A DNA stretch of 5,849 nt from CAZVXI01 sp964631295 (lineage in GTDB: Bacteria; Planctomycetota; Phycisphaerae; Phycisphaerales; SM1A02): contig CAZVXI010000191.1 in NCBI GenBank assembly GCA_964631295.1, positions 1-5,849 of the forward strand. The letters are read 5' to 3'. Shown here one piece after another: positions 5,848 through 5,849 of this stretch. The translations under genes were made by a program, and so were the position numbers. How positions within the stretch are numbered: position 1 is the first letter of the stretch; the number at the start of each line of letters is the position of its first letter. The notes under the pieces are model-generated. The model did not search any database. It saw nothing but the letters and a program-made list of their open reading frames with translations, and had not been told where the DNA came from.

Positions 5848-5849
5848 TC

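Overview
The window looks like chromosomal DNA from a planctomycete, most likely of the Phycisphaerae type. The evidence is a large secreted protein that ends in a tandem EF-hand, dockerin-like module (two VLSNWG repeats and a Cys close to the C-terminus). The same protein carries the DCNGNG / FNGVPDECE motif that I associate with Phycisphaerae surface and exported proteins. The DNA is moderately GC-rich, which explains the many long antisense shadow frames.

Layout: three genes read on the minus strand and one on the plus strand. From right to left on the minus strand they are a cytoplasmic-looking gamma-glutamyltransferase-family protein (3635-5245), a 1015-residue secreted dockerin-type protein of unknown function (299-3346), and the first 78 codons of class I fructose-bisphosphate aldolase fbaB, which runs off the left edge (1-236). 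On the plus strand, divergent from the transferase, is a NUDIX hydrolase of the diphosphoinositol-polyphosphate-phosphohydrolase-like type (5354-5818). At the extreme right the NUDIX stop codon abuts a degenerate 9-nt periodic sequence (5819-5847), which looks like the edge of a dispersed intergenic repeat of the ACCACAGAGG type.

The genes do not form an obvious pathway. Glycolysis/gluconeogenesis (aldolase), gamma-glutamyl peptide turnover (transferase) and nucleotide or inositol-pyrophosphate housekeeping (NUDIX) sit beside a structural or binding secreted protein. Spacing suggests mostly separate transcription units: 62 bp before fbaB with an extended -10 candidate, about 290 bp before the dockerin gene with a sigma70-like candidate, and a 108-bp divergent region between the transferase and NUDIX genes.

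I see no mobile element, CRISPR array, RNA gene or defence system. I do not think the window holds a new multi-gene system. The points most worth a second look are the right-edge repeat, the Cys/Asp-rich segment and internal repeats of the dockerin protein, its structured leader, and sequence departures in the transferase and NUDIX active-site motifs.
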